Source: CAYUPI01 sp964446585
GTDB taxonomy: Bacteria; Verrucomicrobiota; Verrucomicrobiia; Limisphaerales; UBA8199
Assembly: GCA_964446585.1 (NCBI GenBank)
Contig: CAYUPI010000039.1
Location: 1 to 54,801 of the forward strand
Length of the DNA stretch: 54,801 nt
Direction: 5' to 3'
Shown here piece by piece: positions 34,783 to 43,228 of this stretch (positions are counted from its first letter, which is position 1; every line of letters starts with the position of its first letter). The notes below the pieces were generated by a model. The model was not told the DNA's origin. It saw only the letters and a program-made list of their open reading frames with translations, and did not search any database. Both the position numbers and the translations under genes were made by a program.

Positions 34783-36249
34783 ATGCCTACACTGACGAAA
34801 ACCAACGGAAAGAAGACAGCGCCGGCCAATGGCAGGACACGCACTGCAAATGATTACAAGGTCCGGGACATTTCCCTGGCCGAATGGGGTCGGAAGGAAA
34901 TTTCCGTCGCCGAGCAGGAAATGCCCGGATTGATGTCTGTGCGAGAAAAATATGGCCCGCAGAAGCCCTTCCAGGGCGTGCGCGTGTCCGGCTCACTGCA
35001 CATGACTATCGAAACGGCAGTGCTGATCGAGACATTGGTTGAACTGGGCGCTTCCGTAAGGTGGGCAAGCTGCAACATCTTCAGCACCCAGGACCACGCC
35101 GCGGCGGCCATCGCCAAGGGGGGCATCAGCGTGTTCGCTTTCAAAGGCGAGTCGCTCGATGAGTACTGGGATTTTACGCTCGCTGCGCTGACGCATCCCG
35201 GGAACAAAGGCCCGCAACTGTTGGTGGACGATGGTGGCGACGCGACGCTACTGTTGCACAAAGGCTACGAAATGGAGCACGGCAGCAACTGGGTCCATAC
35301 CCCGAGCGCAAGTCACGAAGAGGAGGTCATCAAGAATCTGATCAAGCGCTGCGCCAAAGAGCGTCCCGGCTGGTTCACCCAGGCGGTGAGGGAGTGGAAA
35401 GGCGTGAGCGAAGAAACCACGACCGGCGTGCATCGGCTCTATCAAATGCTCGAAGCCGGCAAGCTGCTCGTTCCCGCAATTAATGTGAACGACTCCGTCA
35501 CCAAGTCCAAGTTCGACAATCTCTACGGTTGCCGCGAGTCACTTGCCGACGGCCTCAAGCGCGCACTTGGCGTCATGATCGCGGGCAAAACCGCTGTCGT
35601 CTGCGGTTATGGCGACGTCGGCAAGGGCAGCGCGCACAGTTTGCGCGGGTTTGGCGCGCGCGTCATCATCACCGAAATCGATCCCATCAATGCGCTGCAA
35701 GCGGCGATGGAGGGCTTCGAGGTGACGACCATCGAAGAAACGCTCGGTGAAGCCGACATCTACGTCAGTTGCACTGGTAACTGTGACGTCATCACCTTGG
35801 AGCACATCCTGAAAATGAAAGACCAGGCCATTGTCTGCAATATCGGCCACTTCGATAATGAGATTCAGGTGGATCGACTCAACAATGCCAAGGGCGTCTC
35901 CCGCGTGAACATCAAACCGCAGGTCGATCGCTACGACTTGCCCGGCGACAAGAGCGTCTATCTGCTCGCCGAGGGTCGGTTGGTAAACCTCGGTTGCGCC
36001 GAAGGCCACCCGAGCTTCGTGATGTCCAATTCCTTTACCAACCAAGTGCTGGCGCAATTAGATCTTTGGGCCAACCGCGAGAAGTACAAACCCGCTGTCT
36101 ATCGCCTGCCCAAGAAACTCGACGAAGAAGTCGCCCGGCTGCATCTCGAAAAGATTGGCGTAAAACTGACGAAGCTGACGAAAAAGCAGGCGGATTACAT
36201 TGGCGTGCCACTGGAGGGCCCGTATAAGCCGGACCACTATCGGTACTGA
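34783..36249 (+). CDS. ahcY: Adenosylhomocysteinase
   Basis: 488 residues from ATG 34783, 34 bp after metK. Hydrolyses S-adenosylhomocysteine to adenosine and homocysteine with bound NAD. Substrate blocks EMPGLMSVREKYG, SCNIFSTQDHAAAAI and VNDSVTKSKFDNLYGCRESL; Rossmann NAD site VVCGYGDVGKGSA; C-terminal KPDHYRY, which closes the neighbouring NAD site in the tetramer. The insert around residues 150-190 (HGSNWVHTPSASHEEEVIK) is that of the long bacterial form. With metK it recycles SAM by-products. Confidence 0.97.
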   Translation: MPTLTKTNGKKTAPANGRTRTANDYKVRDISLAEWGRKEISVAEQEMPGLMSVREKYGPQKPFQGVRVSGSLHMTIETAVLIETLVELGASVRWASCNIFSTQDHAAAAIAKGGISVFAFKGESLDEYWDFTLAALTHPGNKGPQLLVDDGGDATLLLHKGYEMEHGSNWVHTPSASHEEEVIKNLIKRCAKERPGWFTQAVREWKGVSEETTTGVHRLYQMLEAGKLLVPAINVNDSVTKSKFDNLYGCRESLADGLKRALGVMIAGKTAVVCGYGDVGKGSAHSLRGFGARVIITEIDPINALQAAMEGFEVTTIEETLGEADIYVSCTGNCDVITLEHILKMKDQAIVCNIGHFDNEIQVDRLNNAKGVSRVNIKPQVDRYDLPGDKSVYLLAEGRLVNLGCAEGHPSFVMSNSFTNQVLAQLDLWANREKYKPAVYRLPKKLDEEVARLHLEKIGVKLTKLTKKQADYIGVPLEGPYKPDHYRY

Positions 36250-36304
36250 CCGAGCAACAATTCTGACCTTTACGCGCGGGCGGTGAGGTGTAACGTCGCG
36301 TCTG

Positions 36305-37585
36305 ATGACTATGCTCACTAACATGCGTGTCCGTTCATTCATTCGAAAGTCGCTTTGCCTCCTGTGTCTTCTTTGCCTCGCGCATGGCGCCGCCGGCGCC
36401 GAATTGCCTGTCGTGGCGCCTGAAAGTGCGGGCATGTCCTCCGCCAAATTGGGCAAGGTGGACGGCATCATCAATGACTTGCTACAACAAAAGAAACTCG
36501 CGGGTGCGACCGTGATGATTGCACGGCATGGAAAAGTCGTTTATTCCAAGACATTCGGGAAACTGGACCTGGAGGCTGACAAACCAATGCGCGAGGATGC
36601 GATTTTCCGCATCTATTCCATGAGCAAGGCGATCACGACCGCAGGCGCGCTGGTGCTCTACGACGATGGCAAGCTTGGACTCGACGACCCGGTCTCCAAA
36701 TACGTGCCCGATTTCAAAGGGATAAAAGTGTGGAATTCGGACGGAAACGTCGCCCCCAAGCACGAACCGACGATCCGCGATTTGATGCGGCACACGGCCG
36801 GCCTGACCTATGGCATCTTCGGAGACTCAGCGGTGGACAGGCTTTATCGAGAAGCGAACGTCCTGGACCGGAGTGAAGACCTCAAGGAAATGTGTAGCAA
36901 GGTGGGGAAACTCCCGTTGCAATACGACCCGGGAACCAAATGGATCTATAGCGTCGCAGTGGATGTGCTCGGCCGTGTAATCGAAGTCGCCTCTGGCATG
37001 AGCTTCGACGCCTTTCTGGAGAAACGCCTTTTTGCTCCTTTGGACATGAAGGACACCGGATTCTACGTGCCGGCCACCAAGTCGGAGCGTTTTGCAGCAA
37101 TCTACCGCTCCGATGGCAACGGCACCTTAACCCCATCCGAGAAGCAGGCTTCCAGCCCTTATCTCACCAAACCCAAACTCCTGTCGGGCGGCGGCGGCAT
37201 GGTTTCAACGACACGCGATTACATGCGATTCCTGCAGATGATTGCGCAGGGCGGCGAGCTCAATGGTGTGCGCGTCCTCAAGCCTGAAACTGTCCCGTTA
37301 ATGACTCACAACCAGTTGCCCGCCGAGCTTATCCCCATTTCCATGAGTATTGGCAAGCGTTCGGGCGTGGGCTTTGGTCTTGGCTTTTCTGTCCGCGTCC
37401 AGTCTGCAGAGCAGGAGTCATCGGCTCGCATCGGCGAATACGGCTGGGGCGGCCTGGCAAGCACGCATTACTGGAGTTCGCCCAAGGATGATTTAGTCGT
37501 TGTGACCATGGAGCAAACGCTCCCGTTTTCGATGCTGCTCGAATCCTCTGTCAAAGGTCCTATCTACGATGCGATTGCTAATTGA
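36305..37585 (+). CDS. Secreted serine hydrolase (beta-lactamase class C/esterase family)
   Basis: 426 residues with a signal peptide (KSLCLLCLLCLAHGAAGAE). The SxxK motif is SMSK (105-108), with the nucleophile Ser in YSMSKAITTAGALVL. The second motif Tyr lies in TKWIYSVAVDVLGRVIE (Y215). RHTAGLTYGIFG is the usual substrate-loop block. These fit family S12-type esterases/DD-peptidases rather than true beta-lactamases. Located 55 bp after ahcY, but function suggests an unrelated periplasmic hydrolase. Confidence 0.87.
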   Translation: MTMLTNMRVRSFIRKSLCLLCLLCLAHGAAGAELPVVAPESAGMSSAKLGKVDGIINDLLQQKKLAGATVMIARHGKVVYSKTFGKLDLEADKPMREDAIFRIYSMSKAITTAGALVLYDDGKLGLDDPVSKYVPDFKGIKVWNSDGNVAPKHEPTIRDLMRHTAGLTYGIFGDSAVDRLYREANVLDRSEDLKEMCSKVGKLPLQYDPGTKWIYSVAVDVLGRVIEVASGMSFDAFLEKRLFAPLDMKDTGFYVPATKSERFAAIYRSDGNGTLTPSEKQASSPYLTKPKLLSGGGGMVSTTRDYMRFLQMIAQGGELNGVRVLKPETVPLMTHNQLPAELIPISMSIGKRSGVGFGLGFSVRVQSAEQESSARIGEYGWGGLASTHYWSSPKDDLVVVTMEQTLPFSMLLESSVKGPIYDAIAN

Positions 37586-37682
37586 AACCAGTTTGGCAGT
37601 CACCAACGGAGTGAAATGCGCCTAGCGACCGTCGCTCGGAATCGAAATCGACAAGTAACTGGAGCTCATTTATACTTGGGCT

Positions 37683-37898
37683 ATGAGTTTCGCAAAGGTC
37701 TTGGAAGAGCTACCAGCACTGACGGTTTCGCAGCGTCAAATTCTCATTCGCCGGGCCTTGGAGTTGGAGGACCCACCCTTGAGTCCCGAAGAAGATTCGC
37801 TCGTGGAGTCCCGCCTGGCCGCGCATCGTGAGAGCCCCTCTTCGTCTTTATCCCTCGACGAATTCAAGAAGCGACTTCGCCGTCGGTCTGGCAAATGA
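37683..37898 (+). CDS. Addiction-module antitoxin-like protein
   Basis: 71 residues, of the short helical addiction-module component type: VLEELPALTVSQRQILIRRALELEDPPLSPEEDSLVESRLAAH, then a Ser-rich linker and a C-terminal basic helix (LDEFKKRLRRRSGK). The stop codon overlaps the ATG of the RelE/ParE-like gene (ATGA), the classical antitoxin-toxin coupling. Confidence 0.75.
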   Translation: MSFAKVLEELPALTVSQRQILIRRALELEDPPLSPEEDSLVESRLAAHRESPSSSLSLDEFKKRLRRRSGK

Positions 37899-38203
37899 GT
37901 TGGCGCGTCGTCGTCCGCCCGGAAATCGAGCAGGACCTTTAGTCGGCGGCGGATTGGTACGACTCTCGCGATGAGGGCCTCGGGAACAGATTCATTGACG
38001 AGGTACTGCAGGTTTTCGACGCCCTCGCCATAAACCCGTTGCTCCGGAGCCGAAAACACCCGCGTAAGAATATTCGCTGGCGATACCCGGAACATTTTCC
38101 TTACCGCGTCATCTACGAGGTGGTGGAACGCGAACAAATTGTCATTATTGCCGCAGTGATTCACGGTGCGCGCCATGACCGCCATTGGAAACGCCGCGTA
38201 TGA
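37895..38203 (+). pseudogene. RelE/ParE-like toxin with an in-frame stop
   Basis: Read from ATG 37895 the frame gives MSWRVVVRPEIEQDL, then TAG at 37940-37942 (codon 16). The same frame continues without interruption to TGA at 38201-38203: AADWYDSRDEGLGNRFIDEVL, NPLLRSRKHPRKNIRWRYPE, FPYRVIYEVVERE, IIAAVIHGARHDRHW. These are the standard ParE/RelE-fold blocks. One base change appears to have killed the toxin while leaving the rest undamaged, so the event is recent. A sequencing error is an alternative. Confidence 0.85.
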
Positions 38204-38290
38204 CTCGAACAACGTTCTTCCGCATCGTCCCATTTTCTCATCGTCGAACCTCGTGCAATCCTATTCGCGCCTTTCACGTCTTGTGCACGC

Positions 38291-40858
38291 TCAGTTCACA
38301 AACGACGTCTCGTTCGCCTGCAGCAACGCGTGGGCGTATTCCTCCCAAATCTTCAGCGGTTCGCGGCGGCGGAGTCCCGAGCCGGCGCCTTTTCGCAACT
38401 GTTGCCTGGCGGCGAACTTTGGCCCTGGCTTCTTGAGTTCGCCGGAATCGTTTGAGACCGGCTGAACAGAGTCCTCTGCCAGCCCAGTCTTCAGTGAAGT
38501 CTGCTCGCGGTTGACGAACTCCAGGCCGAGTTGCAGTTCGTCCGCGCGCGGTTGCCGCTGCCAGATGCGGTTGTATAGGAAGTGGATGCGGGCCGCATCC
38601 TCTCCGCAGGACTGAAATTCAGGCAGAGCCACCAGCTTTTTCGCTGTCTCGATCACCAGCGAGCTGTTCATGAGGAAGAGGGCTTGTTGCGGAACAGTCG
38701 TTTCGTGTCGGCGGCCGCTGGGCAGGTCCGGGTTGGCAAAGTCAAAATTGATCAGCTCATCAGGCACATCGGACCGATCGATATAGCCATAGATTGCGCG
38801 GCGCGTCGAAGACGGTTCGGTTTCCAAATCCACCGGGCGGCCGTACATGTTGGTGTTGAGCGAGCCACCGATGGCCAAGAGCGAATCGCGCAAAGCCTCG
38901 AATTCGAGACGCCGGACGCTGGCGTGCCAGAGCAGCCGGTTGTTGGGATCAATCTGGGCGTAGCGCGAGTTTCCGGCGCAGTCTTCCTGATAAACGCTCG
39001 AAAGCATAATGAGGCGGTGCATTTTCTTGACGCTCCAGCCTTCTTCCACGAAGCGGCTAGCAAGGTAATCCAACAGCTCCGGGTGACTGGGCGGCTCGGA
39101 CATCGTGCCGAAATCGTCCGGTGTGGGAACGAAACCTTCGCCAAAGTGATGCATCCAGATCCGATTGATCATTACGCGCGGGGTAATGGAGGTTTTCGGG
39201 CTTACGATAGCGTGAGCCAGCTCGAGCCGGCCGCTGCCGTTCGTGAACGGCCGGCGGTCGGCGCCAGCCAGGACCTCGAGGAACTGGCGCGGAACGATGG
39301 CACCTCTGTTGCCGGCGTCGCCCCGGATGAAGACGGGTGAATTGTGCGGACGAAGCATGTCTTCGAGGACCATGGCTCGGACGGGCGCCGCCGGGTGCGA
39401 CATTTCCAGCCGAGTGGTCTCGACCTGGTTTTCACGGCTTTCGCGCTGCGTCTGCCGCAAGGCTTCCCGGTTGCGCGTTCGGCGAATCTCGCGGAACTTG
39501 GCCTCGATAGCCTGCTTTTCCCGCTCAAGGTCCATCCGCTTCTTGTAGTAATCGGTGTATTCCGGGCTGCTGACGACTTTGGAAATGACCGGCTCGATCG
39601 ACGGCTCGACACAGCTCGCGAACACGCCGTGCAGCGAGTAGTAATCTTTGGTCGGGATCGGATCGAACTTGTGGTCGTGGCAGCGCGCGCAAGTGACTGT
39701 CAAACCTAGGAACCCCTTCGTCACCACGTCGATCCTGTCGTTGATGATATCGTTTGGCATCCCCATGAATCGCTCGCCGATGGTGAGGAAACCGAGCGCC
39801 TCAAGATTGGTCGGGTTCTGGCGCGTCGCCGGCAATTTATCAGCGGCGATCTGCTCGATGATGAAGACGTTATACGGTTTGTCCTCGTTGAAGCTGCGGA
39901 TGACGTAGTCGCGATACGTCCACGCGAACGGATAATGTACGTCTTCGCGCTGCCTCCGGACCTGTCCTTTCGTGTCGCTATAACGGGCGACATCTAGCCA
40001 ATGCCGGCCCCAACGTTCTCCATAGCGGGGTGATGCGAGCAGACGATCGACCACTTTCGCAAAGGCATCCGGTGATTCGTCCTTGAGAAAATCTTCAACC
40101 TCCTGCGGTGTCGGCGGCAACCCGATTAAGTCAAGCGTCGCCCGGCGACTCAGGGTTCGTTTATCGGCCGGGGCGTTGGGCTTGAGCTGCCTTTCCTCTA
40201 GTTTGGCCAGTATGAAATTGTCGATCGGGGTCTTGGGCCAGGAGGCATCCTTAACTTCCGGCGCTGACAGTTTGGAAAGCGGTTGCCAGGCCCAGTGGGC
40301 GCGTCCCTCCTGGGCCCGTGCCTTGTAATCGGGCGCAGCGATGCGAGGGTCGGGCGCGCCCATTTTCACCCAGGTTGTCAAGTCGGCGATTTCTCCATCC
40401 GAAAGCTTCTTTCCCTTGGGCGGCATTTGCAGGTCCGGGTCTGTGTAACGGACGGCCTTGATGAGCCGGCTTTGCTCCGGGTCGCCAGGCACAATGGCCG
40501 GGCCGGACTCGCCGCCTTTGAGCAGGCCCTGGCGCGAGTCGAGCAGCAGGCCGCCTTTGACTTTTTCGGCCTGGCTACTGTGGCATTTGTAGCAGTTGTT
40601 GACGAGGAGCGGACGGATCTTGTTTTCGAAGAATTGGGTTTCGGAGGGAGTGAGATCGGCCGCCAGGCCGGAGACACTTGATGCCAGAAATGTCGCGACG
40701 AAGATCAGCCAACGAAGATTCAAGATCCAAGGTCCAAGATCCAGAGAAACACCAAATCTCAAACCCCAAACCGAGCGCTCCGACATGCCGCCAGGTTCGG
40801 GCTTGGTGCTTGGAGCTTCTCTGGAGCTTGGATGTTGGAGCTTGGAGCTTTTCGTCAT
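38291..40858 (-). CDS. Planctomycete-type cytochrome c / DUF1549 / DUF1553 protein
   Basis: 855 residues. After a signal-like segment (LRWLIFVATFLASSVSGLAA, about 48-67) comes a PSCyt1 domain with a haem-type CYKCH motif, then MPPKGKKLSDGEIADLTTWVKMGAPDPR. The DUF1549 (PSCyt2) domain holds PIDNFILAKLEERQL, RRATLDLIGLPPTPQEVEDF and a second CARCHDHKFDP. The DUF1553 (PSD1) domain starts near ELAHAIVSPKTSITPRVMINRIWMHHFG. Thought to be an exported redox or sugar-degradation component, always next to a DUF1501 partner. The start overlaps that partner's stop by 4 bp; the first 45 residues translate a short-word repeat (40716-40850). Confidence 0.9.
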   Translation of the reverse strand: MTKSSKLQHPSSREAPSTKPEPGGMSERSVWGLRFGVSLDLGPWILNLRWLIFVATFLASSVSGLAADLTPSETQFFENKIRPLLVNNCYKCHSSQAEKVKGGLLLDSRQGLLKGGESGPAIVPGDPEQSRLIKAVRYTDPDLQMPPKGKKLSDGEIADLTTWVKMGAPDPRIAAPDYKARAQEGRAHWAWQPLSKLSAPEVKDASWPKTPIDNFILAKLEERQLKPNAPADKRTLSRRATLDLIGLPPTPQEVEDFLKDESPDAFAKVVDRLLASPRYGERWGRHWLDVARYSDTKGQVRRQREDVHYPFAWTYRDYVIRSFNEDKPYNVFIIEQIAADKLPATRQNPTNLEALGFLTIGERFMGMPNDIINDRIDVVTKGFLGLTVTCARCHDHKFDPIPTKDYYSLHGVFASCVEPSIEPVISKVVSSPEYTDYYKKRMDLEREKQAIEAKFREIRRTRNREALRQTQRESRENQVETTRLEMSHPAAPVRAMVLEDMLRPHNSPVFIRGDAGNRGAIVPRQFLEVLAGADRRPFTNGSGRLELAHAIVSPKTSITPRVMINRIWMHHFGEGFVPTPDDFGTMSEPPSHPELLDYLASRFVEEGWSVKKMHRLIMLSSVYQEDCAGNSRYAQIDPNNRLLWHASVRRLEFEALRDSLLAIGGSLNTNMYGRPVDLETEPSSTRRAIYGYIDRSDVPDELINFDFANPDLPSGRRHETTVPQQALFLMNSSLVIETAKKLVALPEFQSCGEDAARIHFLYNRIWQRQPRADELQLGLEFVNREQTSLKTGLAEDSVQPVSNDSGELKKPGPKFAARQQLRKGAGSGLRRREPLKIWEEYAHALLQANETSFVN
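40716..40850. repeat. Short-word repeat of CCAAG/CTTGG type inside a gene start
   Basis: Left part repeats ttcaagatccaaggtccaag; right part repeats cttggagcttggatgttgg in mirror orientation, around a unique middle of about 45 bases. The whole lies within the coding start of the DUF1549/DUF1553 gene and encodes its unusual pre-signal extension. Confidence 0.75.
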
Positions 40859-42279
40859 GCCATCACCCCTTTCACCACCGTTCCCGACACATCGGTCAGC
40901 CGAAAATCGCGGCCATTGTACCGATAGGTCAGTTTTTCGTGATCGAAACCCAGCAAAGCCAAGATGGTAGCATGCAAGTCGTGGATATGGACTTTGTTTT
41001 CAACCGCCGCCGCGCCGAACTCGTCGGTGGCGCCATAGACCAGGCCGCGGCGGACACCAGCTCCTGCCAGGATGGTCGTGAATGCTTTGGCATTGTGATC
41101 GCGCCCCGGATTGTCGTTGCCGTTGCGATCGCGAACCGGTTTGCGGCCGAATTCTCCTCCCCAAACGATAAGCGTGCTGTCAAAAAGATCGCGCTGCTTC
41201 AGGTCGGTGATAAGCGCCGCCAGCGGTTGGTCGATCTCTTTGGCCCGCTCCGGCAGGCGGTCCTCGATGTCCTGGTGATGATCCCAGCCCCCGGCCCAGA
41301 CTTGCACGAAGCGGACACCTCGTTCGAGCAGGCGCCGTGTAATTAACATCTGATTGCCCTGAGTCGTGCGTCCGTAGAGTGCGCGAATTTCCTCAGGTTC
41401 CTTGTTCAGATTGAAAGCGTCCGTGGCCTCGGTCTGCATTTTGAAAGCCATCTCGAACGCCTGGAGCCGCGCCTCAAGCTGCGCCTCCTTCTGCAGGTTC
41501 TGACTGTGCAACTCGTTTAGTTTATGGACGAGGTCCAACTGCCGTCGTTGCTCGGCGAGCGGCGTGTACTCGTTGTGGATATTCTTAATGAGCTGGTTGA
41601 CGCTGACGATTTTGGTATTGATGCTAACACCCTGATAGAGGCCTGGAAGGAATGAGGATTGCCAATTCGAGCTGCCGCCGGGCGGCGTGCCTCCGGGCCG
41701 CAGGGAAATGTAACCCGGCATGTTTTGGTTTTCGGTGCCCAGGCCATACAGCACCCAGGAACCAATGCTCGGCCGGGCCAGCCGCGTCGAGCCGGTGTTC
41801 ATGAAGACAGTCGCAACCTCGTGCGCCGGGATGTCGGTGTACATTGAGCGGATAACAGTCAGGTCATCGACCATCTCGCCGAGCTTGGGAAAGACCTCAC
41901 TGACTTCGATTCCTGAGTTGCCCTTTTTTGCGAACTTGAACGGGGAAGCCATCGCGACGCCATCGGAGCCGGGAATTGATTTTCCGTCATAGTCCGTCAA
42001 CGCAGGTTTGGGATCCCACGTATCGACGTGCGAGGGCGCGCCCTGGGCGAAAATGTGGACGACACGCTTCGCCTTGGCCGGGAAATGCGGCGAGCGCGGC
42101 AGCAAGTTGGCTATGGCCTCGGCGCGGGCTGTGGGGCCGAACATCTCCTCGCCCAGGAGCGCCGCAAGGCTGAGCGCTCCAAAACCCATCCCTGCGCGTT
42201 GCAGAAACTGGCGGCGAGTGACGAACAAATCCTCCAATCGCGCCGAGTGTTCCCGGATGTACTTGTTCGCGGTGCTCAT
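40855..42279 (-). CDS. DUF1501 (sulfatase-like, Tat-exported) protein
   Basis: 474 residues from ATG 42279; the longer frame upstream reads into the neighbour's region. A twin-arginine leader is visible: TRRQFLQRAGMGFGALSLAALLG. The DUF1501 core has HIFAQGAPSHVDTWDPKPAL, DIPAHEVATVFMNTGSTRL, VQVWAGGWDHHQDIEDRL, WGGEFGRKPVRDRNGNDNPGRDHNAKAFTTILAGAGV and a His/Asp pair (KVHIHDLHATIL), an alkaline-phosphatase-like fold. Partner of the DUF1549/DUF1553 gene; here the DUF1501 gene comes first. Confidence 0.9.
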   Translation of the reverse strand: MSTANKYIREHSARLEDLFVTRRQFLQRAGMGFGALSLAALLGEEMFGPTARAEAIANLLPRSPHFPAKAKRVVHIFAQGAPSHVDTWDPKPALTDYDGKSIPGSDGVAMASPFKFAKKGNSGIEVSEVFPKLGEMVDDLTVIRSMYTDIPAHEVATVFMNTGSTRLARPSIGSWVLYGLGTENQNMPGYISLRPGGTPPGGSSNWQSSFLPGLYQGVSINTKIVSVNQLIKNIHNEYTPLAEQRRQLDLVHKLNELHSQNLQKEAQLEARLQAFEMAFKMQTEATDAFNLNKEPEEIRALYGRTTQGNQMLITRRLLERGVRFVQVWAGGWDHHQDIEDRLPERAKEIDQPLAALITDLKQRDLFDSTLIVWGGEFGRKPVRDRNGNDNPGRDHNAKAFTTILAGAGVRRGLVYGATDEFGAAAVENKVHIHDLHATILALLGFDHEKLTYRYNGRDFRLTDVSGTVVKGVMA

Positions 42280-42354
42280 ACTTGTATCAATATCACGACA
42301 GACGCTGACTTGCAGCTTCGGGTTTCGCACATTTTGCAGGTTCGAAGCCAGGAA

Positions 42355-42972
42355 ATGAATAAAACGAAACATTTGAAGGGCCAATGCCAGTCCTGTGGCG
42401 GCCACATCGAATTTCCGGCAGAAGCCGCCGGCATGAACGTCGAATGCCCGCACTGCGGCAAGCCGACTGACCTGCTGCTGGTCGCGCCGCCCGACGAGCC
42501 GATTGTGCCGAGGCGCACGATCGTTTGGACCGCAGCGACGATCGTGCTTCTGCTCCTCGGTTTGGCGGCAGCATTAGTGGCGTTGAAGCGCGCAGAAAGA
42601 AAGGCGGCGGCAAGGCACCAGGCCGTACAAGCCAGTCCACCCGGAAGCGAGGTCAATGCGCAAACCACGCCGGCTTCAGGACAACCTGATATCGTCAACG
42701 AGACGGGGTTCAGTGCTTCAGAGATCACCTTCCAAAAAGTTCCCGGCAGCGGGCTTGTGTATGCTGTGGGCACGTTAACCAATACCTCCGCTCGACAGCG
42801 TTTCGGAGTCAAAGTGAACCTGGACCTATTCAATGCTAACGGACAAAAAGTCGGCGAGGCGACGGATTACCAGCCGTTGATGGAGCCGAAGCGGGAGTGG
42901 CATTTCAAAGCCTTGGTGGTCGAGTCAAAAGCCGCGCGGGCGAAGATTGCGTCGGTGAAGGAGGAGCGGTAG
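42355..42972 (+). CDS. Zinc-ribbon membrane protein with FxLYD-like domain
   Basis: 205 residues from ATG 42355. Two CxxC pairs near the N terminus (GQCQSCGG at 12/15 and VECPHCGKP at 31/34) form a zinc ribbon. One membrane segment follows (TIVWTAATIVLLLLGLAAALVAL, about 54-76), then a Gln/Pro linker, then a beta-rich extracytoplasmic domain (VYAVGTLTNTSARQRFGVKVNLDLFNANGQKVG) of the FxLYD type. Divergent from the DUF1501 gene with 75 bp between. Unknown role; likely a small sensor or scaffold. Confidence 0.75.
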   Translation: MNKTKHLKGQCQSCGGHIEFPAEAAGMNVECPHCGKPTDLLLVAPPDEPIVPRRTIVWTAATIVLLLLGLAAALVALKRAERKAAARHQAVQASPPGSEVNAQTTPASGQPDIVNETGFSASEITFQKVPGSGLVYAVGTLTNTSARQRFGVKVNLDLFNANGQKVGEATDYQPLMEPKREWHFKALVVESKAARAKIASVKEER

Positions 42973-43038
42973 TCGGCCGAGCCGCCTGTTGAGGCGGCGC
43001 GGAAGGGTGGGGCATTGCGGAGTGCGGAGTGCGGAATG

Positions 43039-43149
43039 TTACATGTTCCAGCGGGCATATTTCTTGAGGACAGCTTTTACTTCGAGGAGGAGGTCGGATT
43101 GGAGGAAGGCTTCGTACGTGCCGCCGCTCGGCCAGGAACGGAGGAGGCC
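43039..43149 (-). pseudogene. C-terminal fragment of a phage gp6-like head-tail connector
   Basis: Encodes GLLRSWPSGGTYEAFLQSDL through LLEVKAVLKKYARWNM and a TAA stop. This matches the last 36 residues of the intact gene at 43229-43813 (GLIRSWPSSGTYESFLQSDL). The fragment's 5' edge abuts the CCAAG repeat at 43157-43211. The stretch between it and the zinc-ribbon gene holds only a run of GCGGAGT words (43013-43034). Confidence 0.75.
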
Positions 43150-43156
43150 GCCTGCG

Positions 43157-43211
43157 AAGCTCCAAGATCCAAGAACCAAGATCCAGAGAAGATCCAAGCT
43201 CCAACATCCAA
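43157..43211. repeat. Short-word repeat of CCAAG type
   Basis: Words agctccaagatccaag, aaccaagatccagag, atccaagctccaacatcc. Same word family as 40716-40850, here in one orientation only, lying between a truncated and an intact copy of the gp6-like gene. Confidence 0.7.
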
Positions 43212-43228
43212 AGGAGAAGACGCGGTCG

